Assembly (NCBI GenBank): GCA_008933995.1
Contig: WARS01000046.1
Location: 1,736,001-1,800,000 of the forward strand
DNA from: Datnioides undecimradiatus
Taxonomy: Eukaryota; Chordata; Actinopteri; Lobotiformes; Datnioididae
Length of the DNA stretch: 64,000 nt
Direction: 5' to 3'
In this document: positions 52,531 through 64,000 of the stretch, in pieces
How the letters are laid out: the number at the start of each line of letters is the position of its first letter
Numbering within the stretch: the stretch's first letter is position 1
Notes under the pieces: generated by a model
The model's database searches: none
Seen by the model: only the letters and a program-made list of their open reading frames with translations
What the model was told of the DNA's origin: nothing
Program-made: the position numbers and the translations under genes

Positions 52531-55500
52531 ATTTTTTGCACATTTATGCCAAAAAAGGGCATTTTTTTCATACATGGTATTATTTTTTCAGAAAATACTG
52601 TTCACATGCTAACAACGTTCTCACATCCAAAGACAGATTGACTTTCTCCCCATTTGTCAATGTTTCATCATGTCACCAAGTTTCAGTCTGTGGTCACTTG
52701 ATGGCATCCATGCTGCCCCAGTAGACTGCGGGGCAATTGAAATCTCAGTAAATGGAATGAATTATGATTTTCATAAAATGAAAATGAATTATCAACATTT
52801 AACAATTAGGTCTCACTGAAATTGATGACAAGAAAACGTCTTCACGAGTTTAAACTTAATGTCACTGATTGCTTGGATTTATTATTAAGATCAACAGCAC
52901 AAGCAATTCTGCATTGTTGTCAAAACAAATTAAAATACCTTTAAATGCAATTAATTCTCTTTTCAGTTTTCTCTTTCAGATAAGTTTAAAATATTTCAAT
53001 CTCCTTGCAAAAAAACACATATTTAGAATAAATGTTTTCTCTTTTTTGTATTTTCCTTTTAAATTTCATGCTTTCTCTCAGCCTCTGCTGTCACTTTGAT
53101 TCCCAGGTCCAGCTGTGCAATTTCATTTCATTTCATTATGACATTTAATCTGCCCAAAGTGGGAGGTGGCACACAGAGACATTACCTAAACCAGGACCAG
53201 CACACACACAAATGCTTACACGTATGCAGATACACACACACTCACATATATGCACAGACGTTAGCTAACCGTTGACTTGACAGTCCCCCAAAGAGCTAAT
53301 TACATAGACAGCTGTAAAAACACACTTGGCCTTTCACTCAAGCTCAGGTAACCATTTTTCTCTGTGAGTTAGAGTGTGTGTGCATGTGTGCATGTGTGGG
53401 AGAGAAGATCAGGATCACACCTGCTGCAATGTGTGCAGTGAGTCAGCAAGTAACTCAGAAAATAAATATCTGCAGCTATGATTGAAATGCACAAAAGTGA
53501 GAAACTGTGAAACTTGAAATGGTGAAGCTGAGCCCGGACGGGGTCGCACAGGTCAGGATGGCTTCACCAATGAGAGCTGAGGGTGCAGGTGCACAATGGT
53601 GGTACTGTAGATTTCATGACACTGCCTGGACAGACCTTTTGAACCATGTGAGTCATCCAGCTTGAGAGAGTATTTCTGTTGGCAGTGACTGCAGCGATGA
53701 GGGTGGGAGGACAGAACACTCAGTGTCTGCAGAGTCTCAACAGGCACCAGAGAAACAGTATGATCCCTGTCTTTGTCCCTACTGAGGAATGACACAAGCA
53801 GTTTTATCAGGTTTAGAGCATAATAGATATATCAAGTCTGCATATGACAGTTTGCATGTTTTAAATGAAAGCTTTGTTGCATTTACAGAAACAAGCGTGC
53901 TTATTTTCTTGGATAAGCAATTAGTCTAGCGCAACATAAAGACTAAACTCAAAGGTAAAGGAGATTTTTGGAAAGACACAGGCTCACCGTTTCCCGGGCC
54001 TATAGATCACAATCAGATAAACACTGTGTCCAGTAGGTGGAACCATTGTTGATACAAAGTAGGTGCACCGACTGAAGAATTCACAAAATAAATACGCAGG
54101 AAGCTCATCCTTGTCAATGTGACCCAGAAGTAAACTAAAACCAAAACTGTTGGTCAACAGCAAAACATACTACATATATACATATAACCAGGCAATGAGC
54201 TACGGCGTTAGAGTTAGAGTTATAGACACTGCTGATGAGGATCGTCCACAGGTGTCCGCTGACGATGTTGCATGCGGGTATGTGAGAACCAAAGCACACA
54301 AGGCATCCGTATCTAAAGGCAGATTTAAAATAAGTAGAGCACACACTCACATAACAGTTGTTCCTTGTTAATACAACAAGTAGAGGGCGTAAAGATTATG
54401 AATGTATCTTGCAGAGACCAATGCAATTATGCCTTCTCAAGGCTAAGATGCATCTCACATTTCAACCCATTTCAGATTCACTCACTCATTTTTGAGATGA
54501 GACACCAAAGCGATCTGTCAACTTGAGATACATTAAGTGTAAATGAGGTCAAAGAGTTTATTTAAGCCAGACAGCTTCACAGTCCCACTGAACTGCGAGG
54601 TGCAATAAACATCAGCGTCGCCCGGTCTGCTGAAACCTCCATTGTGGGATGCCTCCCCGGTTGACATCTGCTGTTTTGGTCAGGTCTGTTTACTTTTGCC
54701 ATTTTCCTAAATCCTCCATACATGTGGAATACACAATATAATGCGTCTGATTGGAAAGATAACAATAGACGGAGCACTGGCAAATGCAAAACCAACATAA
54801 ATGAACAGTGAAAATGCATAATACACATGAATACCTGCAATTTTCACACCACACACCTGTTTACGTTGAGCAGCAGCCCGGCTCCCAATCTGCCCTCCAA
54901 GGAAAAATGACTCGCCTGCAAAACAGCTTCCTCCAGACGATCTGGAGTCAAGTTATTTTAATAAGTAGCCTAACATTTAATACAGAGACTAAATTATTAT
55001 TATATTATATGTTTGTTTGCATTGCATAGCAGCACAAGGAAGAAATGAGGTCTTGTATTATTGTAAGCATGTGTTTTTGGAGTTTGGAGTGAAGCTGCAG
55101 CCAAATGAGGAGGACCAGACTGCAGTCGTTGGCTGGGGAACGTTGGCTGATTTGTTTTTCATCATTTTATTTTTGGCTTGCTGATCCCACACTGGGAACA
55201 GAAAGTGTCGCACAAACTGGTTCCGCTTTTTTAAAAAACACCCCACTCATTTTTATTGAAGTCGATTCCAATAAAACGCCTCGTCCCAGTTTTTGAAGGC
55301 TGGCGAGAGAAATCGTAATGAGCGACGCCTCAGAGGCATAAATCTGAACATTACACAGCACGTTTGCAGTCGACTTATAAATCCAAATAAAAATGTCTTT
55401 TTTTATGAACAGCAGATAAATTACTACAATTTTAGAGAATTGTAATAAACACAGTGAGCTTTGTTATATTTGTTTTGTAATTTAGCCACAAATACTGAAA

Positions 55501-56928
55501 TAAACAGAAACTCATGTCCAGCTTTGTGTCAACATTTCCACAACTGAGTTTAAGGATGGATCGAATTCCCAAATTATGCTTTGTTTGGGATTTGGTCATT
55601 AAGGTGGAAAATGGTCATCCAATCCAGTCCTTTTTGCAATGCGAGATGTTTTGTTTATAAAATTCATTTGGCCTTCTTTGTTCTCCAGCTTTGCCAAGCA
55701 ACCAATTTGAATGTAATAGCTAAAGCTCCAGGTTCTTGTTAGCGTCAGTGCAATTTAGCAGCTGCATGATGGTGGTCTTGTTGTGGGTTGGTGGGTTTTC
55801 TCTTATTGCTTCTCTTCTTTGGTGAAACAGGCCAAATAGTGCGTGAGTCATGCACGGCCCACATGGCGGACAGCTGTGGTAACCGAAAGGACAAGCCGTG
55901 ACAGTTTCTCAACATTAGAAACCAGCCATTGGTTATTGGAATAAAAACATATTTCTCTCGGACTTTGCCATCATCTATTAAACGTCCCGATCTCGAGTCG
56001 CAAAATACTTCTGACAGCCTGAAAAAACTCACTGATGAGCGGTCCAAGGCAATTTTACAAAGATTTACCACGCATCAGGGCAATTAGAAACAATACAACC
56101 GTATATCAACATCTCACTCTGCCCATCTAAAATAAATAAAATATGTTTCTGCTGCTCCATCGAGCCCTGTCAGTACATTCGGTGCCACCACAGACAACAA
56201 TCACTTCAGTAAGACAAGAGCTTATAGAACAGGCAGTGTCTTTACCTGAATGATGCTGAAGCAGTTTTTAAGGTAATCAACGTGTCTATAAATATATGTA
56301 TCAAATGTAAAAAGTGTTGCTTTTAGTGACTGAACTTGTGTTTGCTTGTTTTCCTACTGTACATTTGCAGGACGTTTTAGCATCTTTCAGCTCATTGTTT
56401 TGACTTTAAGGCACCACACTGTTACTGCTTTTGGTGTTGATGGCTAACCTTACTTGATAAATGATGTCATTTAGTCGTTTACCTACCTAAAGCCTAACAC
56501 TTGTGTCCAAATTAAACAATACTGTGATATGTTTCTAATATGTGCACCAAACACAGGACCCCTACAGCCGCACAGTCAGACCCTTGGTTAACCCTCATTC
56601 AGTGTGTTTGGGAGGAGAAGCAGTATAAAATCCTCTCTTCATTTCCCTCCCTGTGTTTAGAATAACACAAGTGCAGCTGCTTCACATGGAAACTGCTGCT
56701 TTCAGACACTTTCCTCTGCTCTCTGCTCTTTCTCTGTCTTCCTCTCTGCTTTATTTCAAGGGGGAGCCGTGCCTCGTCGGTTCAGCAGTGGCAGCTCTGC
56801 CAGAGGAGGGATGTTGTCCATTACAGATTTAAATAACCTCCCCTCTGTGTTATGCAACTAGGCTCCATACGTCTGTGTTTCTCCATGGTGTAATACTGCC
56901 CTTCCTACACACTAAACATAAACATTAG

Positions 56929-56947
56929 CACACACACACACACACAC
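56929..56947. repeat. (CA)n tract
   Basis: About nine CA units in intergenic sequence. Confidence 0.9.
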
Positions 56948-59389
56948 GCATGCATGAAGTTACTTGGTGATCTGGGTTTCATTTGCATGGTTAGGGAACA
57001 AAAACAAGACAGGAAGAATGAATTTATTTGCCTAAAATGTCTTTTCAAAACATCCAAATTCAAACACACCAAATTTGGAGATAACATGGTTTTCACTGGG
57101 CAGGAAGGATCTGAACAGCCACAATCTGAAAAATAACACGTGACAGCATGTAGTGAAGTAAATCTACAATCTTAGCCTCTGAGATGTAGATTCAAATTAA
57201 AGTATAGAGCAGCATAAAATGGAAAAACTTAAGTTTAAGCACCATAAATTAGTAAATCTATAGAAGATTTACATTATTTACATAACATCACTGGCATAAT
57301 AATAGAATAACAAACATTAAAATGACAAACAAGAGTCATTTCATGTAAACAAACACTTGCTGACACAGATTCCCATGGGGAGCAGATTACAGTGAGGCTG
57401 TGAATGTGACGGGGGGGACGCTGCTATGCGATGGTGGGTTTGTGGGAGTCGGGGGGTCCTTGAGGCAATCACAGATAATTATGGGATGTCGTGAAAAACA
57501 CAAACATGCACACACATGCAATCACCCACCTACACGATGCATTCCTGTACTCGTAAACAGAGAGAAAAGGCACCAGATTGAACCCGATCCGAGTTATTTG
57601 GAAACGTTTTTAAGGGTATTTAGGCCTAAATCTAACGATTTCAAAGTATTCACATCCAGATAACCCTTTTTATTCTGCAGGATGATGGATTACCACTGAA
57701 AGTCTACTGTACTGAAGGGTTAATGGTCAACCGCAGTTTGTCTTTATCTGCACCTACTTCTTTTTGTGTTGCATCACCGATCACATTTTCCTTCTTTTTA
57801 TTCAAACAGCCTCCTCTGGCTGTCCAAACATTCCCCTCGCAGACTCTCAGGAACCTCTCCTCCATCAGGCCGACCTCGGCAGACCTGGCTCCCATTAGCA
57901 TTTGGAACCCATTCAGATATTTGTAGCCGTGATTGATCGAGAGGGCCTGTTTACCCTGGAGCCTGCTGAGAAGTCACGAGTAGACCTGCTGACACTTCCT
58001 TTACTCCAAAACGGCTCTCCAAGAGGATTAAAGGAAATGTTGGCCAACGTCTCTGGACTCTGCCTGACCTGCAGAGGCTTTATTACGCTGTCAAGAAGAC
58101 GCAGCAAATGAGTGATCAGGAGTCATACCTATTGTGTCAGAGGTGCACCAAAGAGATCCTGTACGGAGCAGAGAGAAGGATTATTGGATTTCCAAACTGA
58201 AACATCAGAAAATCAGTCAGGAAATATAAAATGTGGTCTGTTTTCAATAAGATACATTTCTATGCTGTGTTTCCTGTCACTGTTGGGCTTTCAAGCACTG
58301 CAGCAACATCCAGTTTGCATGAGAAATCAACAGAGAAGTGGTTGATGTGGTTTTCATATAATATATTTCAAACATCTCCCTCGTTGTCTCATTTGTTTGC
58401 CATATTTGTATCCATGTGTTGCATTTTATTTGCCAGTGAGTAAAGTAAAAATGGGGGTTCAGAGTCTGGTCAGGTCCGTTTCAATGCACAACATCCCCTG
58501 ACCGCGTACGGTAAATGACCACAAAATCGTTAACTCATGCGTGCCAATGAACACACGCAAACACAAACAGCTGCCAGGTTGAGCAGCAGGAGTGCACATG
58601 CATGAAGAGGGAGAACTTCACTGCAGAGCAATCGACTGGTATGTGTTAGCTGCACGTTCTTAATATGTCTGTCATCTGATCATAAACTTGAGAACAAATA
58701 TAATTTGAATTGATGGCGGAGCCACTGCAGAGAAATGATACTTGGGCTGAAACATTGATTTTTAAGAGAATGGTGTTCAAACTTTCAGCTGTTTAAGATA
58801 TAAGATACTCCTTTTGCTCAACACCAAGGGGCTGCAGGGAATAGTAATTCCTCAAGGAAGCCCTACTTTGAGACATTATGCAGCATAAATTATAGGAAAA
58901 CAGTATTAGCTGATCAAAAGATCAGAGTTATATCTCAGACCAGTCTATTGTCATATTGTTATTCATTTTATTCTATTTTTATCCTTTCAAACTTAAGTGC
59001 TGTGCAACAAAGAGTTTTATGGTATGATAAACCACTCAACACCCCAGATCTCTTTGATTATTAAGACCCCTTTAAGGCTCTGACACACACTTGGTTTGTT
59101 TAACCAATAACAGATATGATTTGAGAATCATTTTTGCAGGTTGCTCAGTATGGGCCAGTTCATGTTTGCAATTAGGAGATAAAAATCTGTGGTATGTAAC
59201 TACTCTGCATGTCTTCTGGCCCATTCAGTGCCCACTGTTCTTGTTAAGAATGTTTTAATATTATCTGACCGTTGTTGGACCATCAACATCAGCCGAAGAG
59301 ACATTATGTATGAAAAAACAAGTAAATGTTCAATAAGCATGAATTATTTTACAATCCAGTTCATTTGGTTTTAGTGCACAGCAGAAACT

Positions 59390-59800
59390 TAGCTGAAGTT
59401 TGCAAGTTTGCAGTTTGTTTTGTTGTTTGTTTCCTGTCTTATTTTGAAAAGTTATTCCCTTGTGTGTTTCTGTGTACTTGTTTCCCGTCTGTGATTAGTC
59501 CCTTGGTTTCACCTGTGTCTCGTTTTCCTGCCCTCCCCTGTCTATTTAAGTTGTGTCAGTGCCTTTGTTCTTTGTCGGTTCGCTTGCTATGTTTGATTCT
59601 GCGTTCCTGCCTCGATTCCTTGTGTTTCCCTGTGTGTACGTTGAGTTTTTGGATTTTTGCTTCTCATGTCATGTTCGGACTGATTACCTGGATTTCGACC
59701 CTGCCTGCCTTTACCACTCATAAGCCTAAGCCCTTAACTAAGCTGTTCTTTTGCCCCTTGTCCGTGTCTGCATTTGCGTCCTGCTTTTAAAAAGCATCAA
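59390..59800 (+). repeat. LTR-like or non-autonomous teleost repeat
   Basis: A 400-base block with TTTCACCTGTGTCTCGTTTT, a TATA-like CTATTTAAG, then TTTGTCGGTTCG and a T/C/G-biased tail (GACCCTGCCTGCC). A 154-codon open frame (59326-59790) crosses it but is only a by-product of its T-rich composition. A related fragment is at 24120-24330. No flanking direct repeat or internal retroviral gene is visible, so the class is uncertain. Confidence 0.5.
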
Positions 59801-60464
59801 AATCAACGCAGCAGAAGCACAGATATTATCTTTGTCATCTTCTTTTAACATAAACACCTGGTGCATATTTGATGCACAGTGCAACTCAACAGTATAGTCA
59901 GACATTTGAGTGTGTTATGCTAGTAGCGGCAACCGTAGCCTTGAGATTCTGGCCTCAAGCAGAGATGAAGATCGGGCTGCAGAGGTCTGGTAAGATCGCA
60001 ATGTTGTTATCTTCAGGCTCAAGTCACGGTGACTCCAGTGACATCACTTGAGGCGATTTATCAGACTTCAAGCAGCTGCCTCTGCAGACACGTTATCCAA
60101 CCTTTATTGTAAACAAAGTATCCCCTTAAGGTTTGTTCTCTTCTTATGTTTCCTGTAAACATTTCCCCTCAGAGCAGTTAAAGAATTCAAAGACAAGTTT
60201 CAAAGCTCTGTGGCTTTTTTTTTTTAGACAATTATCATGTCACATGATGTGTCCACCGCTGGGCTGTTTACAGTATATCTCAGTAATAGTTATTGTTGCC
60301 GGGCTGCAGACCTTTAATCTGTTCTGATGTGGATAACTGCTGTATCCATGTCTTCACCAGCAAAACACAGGCACAACATGCCCCACAAAACGACTGAAAC
60401 AAATGAAGGTCGACCCCTCGTGGGTGACTGGTCTGCACGCACAGTGAAGCATGTCTGTGTGCAA

Positions 60465-60466
<2 letters not shown>

Positions 60467-60496
<30 letters not shown>
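60467..60496. repeat. (CA)n tract
   Basis: Fifteen CA units; faces TG tracts 230-390 bases away. Confidence 0.95.
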
Positions 60497-60498
<2 letters not shown>

Positions 60499-60721
60499 TC
60501 TCTCTTTTTTAAGGCCGCCACGTCAGTTTCATTATCCAACAAAAACAAACAGTGCATGCATGTGTGTGTTCGTGTGTGTGTGCATGTGAGTGTGAACATG
60601 TGAAAGCGAGCTCTGGTCTGAGGTAGGTCAATATGGCCGACACATGGAGCCAGACTGAATTATTTCTTTCTTGAACTGTGATGACAATATATGCAGGACT
60701 ACTCTTAGTATCCATGGTATT

Positions 60722-60749
60722 TGTGTGTGCGTGTGTGTGTGTGTGTGTG
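60722..60749. repeat. (TG)n tract, interrupted once
   Basis: TG run with one GC step, followed by a GTGGTC sequence that recurs in altered form after the next tract. Confidence 0.95.
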
Positions 60750-60825
60750 GTCCTCTTCTTGCCTTTTCAACCACCAGCAGATGTTAGGGTGACCACCATG
60801 GGGGTAGTAGATGCTATTTCCATCT

Positions 60826-60859
60826 TGTGTGTGTGCGTGTGTGTGTGTGTGTGTGTGTG
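60826..60859. repeat. (TG)n tract, interrupted once
   Basis: Second TG run, followed by GCGACCACTACAAGGGTGGT. A similar GACCACCATGGGGGTAGTAG lies between the two TG runs, suggesting an old local duplication of about 100 bases. Confidence 0.9.
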
Positions 60860-61654
60860 CGACCACTACAAGGGTGGTAGAGGTTATTGTGACTGGAAGC
60901 TCAACAGATAAAACAACATGGCAGACTGAGACCACCACAGAACACACTCTTTTTTATTCTAGTCCAGTTTCTTTGTTGTAGGAAAGTTAATATAAATGAC
61001 CTAAAAGTCATGCGCTATCTGTTTTTGAGAGCTCATGACAACTTAGCTTTCTCTTACCCCAGGAACCAGTGTGTTTGTCTGGTCTAAAAAGTGGCTGATC
61101 CGCTGGGCTGTGGTGAAAAGTCAACTTCAGTCAGAAAACCCACAATGACGCCATTGACTGGCGCCCAAATTGAACCAAAAACTGTCATCTTGACGAAATT
61201 TTTATGTGTTTTGCGTTTGTTTTTAAGGAATGTTAATACAGCAATGTTACATATTTTAACACCTGGAAAAGGCTGACATATTTATACGCGCTGTCTACTG
61301 CCTGGTCACACGCAGCAGTGCAAATAACAAATAGTCTCCTTGGGTGGTGAACAGAGGAATGCTATAACACATTTCCCAATTAGCTGAAGTTGAGGAATCC
61401 ATGAGAGACCAGGGTGTTGATTGTTAGGGAGGCAGTCAGGAGGGATGATGGGGGACAGGGTGCACGGATTTGTGTGTGTGTAAAACTCTATATGCATTTC
61501 TGTGCATTTCTGGTTTCCAAATAAATATTGGTTCCCCACCCAAAAAGCCTTTTCCCCTCACTTTTCATTGCACTTTCTACTTATACTCTAAGCTAAGTCA
61601 GAAATATTGGATATATTGAAAAAAAAAAGCATCTCTCATCTTCTCTCAAAATCG

Positions 61655-61715
61655 TGTGTGTAGGCCTGGTACTTGAGTAAATGTACTTAGTTACTTCCCA
61701 CCACTGACAGGTGTT
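61655..61715. repeat. Terminal fragment of the GTACTTGAGTA dispersed repeat
   Basis: GTACTTGAGTAAATGTACTT followed by AGTTACTTCCCACCACTG is the end of the family seen at 50185-50365 and 4800-4915. It lies about 100 bases before the palindromic promoter region. Confidence 0.65.
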
Positions 61716-61817
61716 TAAATAGCCTGCTAAGAGTATTTATACCGCCTGATCTGAAATAAGCTGGTGTCTTTAATGTGTGTTAAACAGTCACTACTGAAGG
61801 TCTTATGACGATCGCGC

Positions 61818-61891
61818 TCTGGTTCGAACCAGAACGCGCATACGTAGCGCGCGTTCTGGTTCGAACCAGAACGCGTATACGTAGCGCGCGA
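61818..61891 (+). promoter_or_regulatory. Two tandem 37-bp palindromic units in a CpG-rich proximal promoter
   Basis: Units 61818-61854 and 61855-61891 differ at a single visible position (CGCGCATACG versus CGCGTATACG). Each holds the perfect palindrome core TCTGGTTCGAACCAGA followed by ATACGTAGCGCGCG. In the second copy the perfect palindrome extends to 26 bp (61850-61875). They sit 107-180 bases before the first ATG of the gene starting at 61998. Confidence 0.75.
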
Positions 61892-61913
61892 ACGAACGTG
61901 CGTTCCAGACAGG

Positions 61914-61919
61914 TATATA
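61914..61919 (+). promoter_or_regulatory. Possible TATA box
   Basis: TATATA between the palindromic units and the ATG at 61998. It would place transcription start near 61943 and give a 5' UTR of about 55 bases. Confidence 0.45.
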
Positions 61920-61997
61920 GTTAAGACCAGTTTGAGTCAACAGACCAGAACAAACGAGAGCGTGTCTGAAATTACAAGTTGTGAATTTTCTCCACCG

Positions 61998-63663
61998 ATG
62001 GAAACTGACCAACAGACCCGCTCCCCGCGTGGCCAGCTGCGGGAGGCGGTGATACGGTTCCTGGAGGAGCAGGTGCTGAATGAGCCGAGGGTGGAGGGCA
62101 GGAGCTCCGCCGTCCTCTCCTCCCTCATCAGCAGCCTGGAGGAAAGAGAGTGGCAGAGCATCCAGGACAGGATGATGGGGCCGGTGAGTAACTGCAAGCT
62201 GAAGCCTCACCAAAGGATCAGTGTCTTAGCATAGTGGTTTATAATTATTGATGTTTTCATGTTAACTACACTGCTCTGAGTGTCCCTGCTTAAGCTTTCT
62301 TTCAAATAACACATCACAGTTAGTTTGTTACTGTACATGTTGTCTTATTAACATGAATCTGCAAAGTTACAATTATAAGATATGTAGAAATATATAACGT
62401 AGCAGAAACTAGAAGTACTAATAATAGAGGTACCACAAAATCTTAAAAACTATACTTTATCATTTTTTCACTAACAATGTTACAGTATCCTCATTATACC
62501 CTTCTACCCATTGTCTTTTATCCAGTTTTGTAAGGAAGGTGTCAACTTAGTGTCAAAACCAGATGAGAAAGAAGCCATATTGCCTTACTTCGTATTTTTG
62601 TGATTATTTTGTAATATTAATTCAGCTGGACTTCAGCATTAAACTATAAAAATAATTTTAAAAAAATAATACTATTAATTTATATTGTATTTCTTTATTG
62701 TCAGTTTAATATTGGTCCTTAACTTTTGAGGGCATCCAGCCTGACACTTTTCACTAAGTTGGCCTACCAGTTAGACCAGCTTGACTTAGCTTGTCCCAGC
62801 TTTTCTAAGCTGGTCAACCATCCATTCCAAGCTGGCTGACCAGCCTGACCTCTGACTCAGCTGTGAGCTTCACTCAGGTCCAGGCTGGTTTAGCTGGCAT
62901 TCCAGCCAGCTCAACCAGCTTAACCATCTAAGTACCAGCTAAACCAGCTAAGCTGGTTCAACCAGCTGGTTTTTTCAGCGGCGAGTCGACTTGGGTTGAA
63001 GAAAGACGCAGCGGTCCTTTCTTCCTTCTGCAGGTACTTTGTTGAGAGTGCTGGCAGCAGCAGCGGCGGCCAGTGGAAACTGATTGGAAGCAAAGTGGTG
63101 AGGTTCGGGGCAGGTAATATACCTGTCCTGTCCTGACGTCTGCAGGGTGCTTGCGTCCCTAGTCCAATGAGAGTCCACACCCACCGGGGGGGGGGATCAG
63201 AGTGGGCAGGAACGGCGATGTTCCTCCGTAGTCTGGCCCTTTGATCTTAGATAAGGAGCAGCCAGGATGCTAACAGCTCTGTCCAAATGGAGGTTGCGCC
63301 CACCACAGAGTGGGTAGGGATGGAGGTGTCCTGCATACCCCTGTGACCTGGGCCCCAGGTATTAGACAAAGAGAGCAGCTATTTGGTTGATCTGCAGTCT
63401 TTGATCTGTATGAGACTTCAGATCGTAAACCTTGTTGGGGGCCTGTTGTCTGTATGAGGCCCAACATAACTTTTTTTAATTTTAATTTTCATCAGAGAGG
63501 ACAGGAGCGTGAAAGTTTTGCTGGCGTATATTTTCTAAGTTACTTTTCTTCAACAGTTCATCATTGGATCCTTTGTTTTAGTCTCTGTTGTTACTCTTTT
63601 TAGCCACAAGAGGCCGAAGTAGCCCCTGTTGCAAATACGACAGAAACTCAGCTTGTTTTCAAG
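61998..63663 (+). CDS. Unidentified gene, first two exons (partial, runs off the window)
   Basis: Exon 61998-62183 starts METDQQTRSPRG and ends RMMGP at a consensus donor (CCG|GTGAGT) in phase 0: 62 codons. A second candidate exon, 63604-63663, has a TTTTTAG acceptor and an AAG|GTGAGT donor, is in phase 0 and adds 20 codons (PQEAEVAP...TQLVFK). The first exon is CpG-rich, unlike its surroundings, and predicts charged amphipathic helices (LREAVIRFLEEQVL, SSLISSLEEREWQSI) with no signal peptide. I do not recognise the family and do not assign a function. It is not, as far as I can see, CCDC25, ESCO2, PBK or EPHX2, genes near SCARA3/CLU in human. The second exon is less certain than the first. 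Confidence 0.5.
62765..62980. repeat. AGCTGGT / ACCAGCT-rich dispersed repeat
   Basis: A dense array of ACCAGCT, AGCTGGT and near variants in both orientations, ending AACCAGCTGGTTTTTTCAGC. It lies in the first intron of the unidentified gene and resembles a repeat seen in many fish genomes, probably a short non-autonomous DNA element. Confidence 0.65.
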
Positions 63664-64000
63664 GTGAGTTTAAAGTTGCTCTAGGCATGCATACATATAT
63701 GCTGTGTGTTAGCAAGTTATGTCATATTTTTACCTTTATTATTTTTGCATTTAAACAGTGTGTAATATTTCAGAGCTTAATGCAGTATGAAACATTCAAC
63801 TGTTTTATTCTGTAGTATAGCTTCACAGATCCTCTAGCATTACAGGAGACTGTTGGTCTTGCTGTTTTAGTTTTCATCAGTGTATGAACTGGGTGACCCA
63901 TTTGGTTGGGACAATCCACAAACCTTAATGACCACGTGTAAAACAAACTAACTGCTGCTTGAGGGGTCTAATGTATCCCCACCTTATGAGAGACAAGGTC
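63664..64000. other. Window end, presumed intron
   Basis: No further exon or recognisable element is supported in the last 337 bases. Confidence 0.4.

Larger units (their letters stand above)
47721..61800. other. Intergenic region downstream of scara3
   Basis: About 14 kb with no supported gene. It contains dispersed repeats (48500-48860, 50185-50365, 52380-52530, 59390-59800, 61655-61715), a G-rich quadruplex motif (50839-50863), CA/TG tracts (53200-53250, 53370-53400, 56929-56947, 60467-60496, 60722-60749, 60826-60859) and AT-rich sequence. Any later scara3 polyadenylation site would fall in its first 1.4 kb. Confidence 0.5.

Noticed and set aside
59326-59790. 154-codon plus-strand frame, one of the longest in the window
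   Set aside because: Phe/Cys/Leu-rich composition from a T-rich repeat, with no domain, no conserved motif and no splice context.
61822-61872. GGTTCGAACC words resembling a tRNA B box
   Set aside because: They are centres of perfect palindromes, there is no A box at the right distance, and no cloverleaf can be drawn.

Overview
The window reads as nuclear DNA of a ray-finned (teleost) fish. It has multi-exon genes with GT-AG introns, many short dinucleotide repeats, and several dispersed repeat families that I recognise from memory as typical of spiny-rayed fish. Nothing in it looks bacterial, viral or organellar, and there is no CRISPR array, operon or rRNA.

Layout. (1) 1-10.67 kb, plus strand: the 3' two thirds or more of reps1 (RalBP1-associated Eps-domain protein 1). 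Sixteen exons give 642 codons plus the stop at 7548, followed by a 3' UTR of about 3.1 kb ending near an AATAAA at 10649. The N-terminal EH domain lies to the left of the window. (2) 11.9-21.75 kb, minus strand: complete clusterin (clu). There are eight coding exons, a non-coding first exon and a TATA-box promoter at 21.75 kb. reps1 and clu are tail to tail. (3) 22-39 kb: a gene-poor stretch with a decayed LINE reverse transcriptase, a decayed Tc1/mariner element, other old repeats and a tentative first exon of scara3. (4) 39.1-47.5 kb, plus strand: scara3, a type II membrane collagen-like scavenger receptor. Eleven exons are certain and the start exon is tentative. (5) 47.5-61.8 kb: intergenic DNA with repeats, a G-quadruplex motif and CA/TG tracts. 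(6) 61.8-64 kb, plus strand: a CpG-rich promoter with a duplicated palindrome, and the first one or two exons of a gene I cannot identify, which continues beyond the window.

The genes do not form a pathway. reps1 acts in endocytosis and Ral signalling. clu makes a secreted chaperone/apolipoprotein. scara3 makes a stress-related membrane receptor. The clu-scara3 pairing is an old vertebrate neighbourhood (human 8p21), while human REPS1 is on chromosome 6, so reps1 beside clu is the notable synteny feature.

The exon models were read by hand from splice signals, reading-frame phase and remembered similarity to the human proteins; nothing was aligned by computer. I found no convincing undescribed system. 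The most unusual points are a GC-AG intron in clu, a run of start codons in clu, a 21-bp repeat that lengthens the clusterin tail, a degenerate splice donor in reps1, and the palindromic promoter repeat near 61.85 kb.
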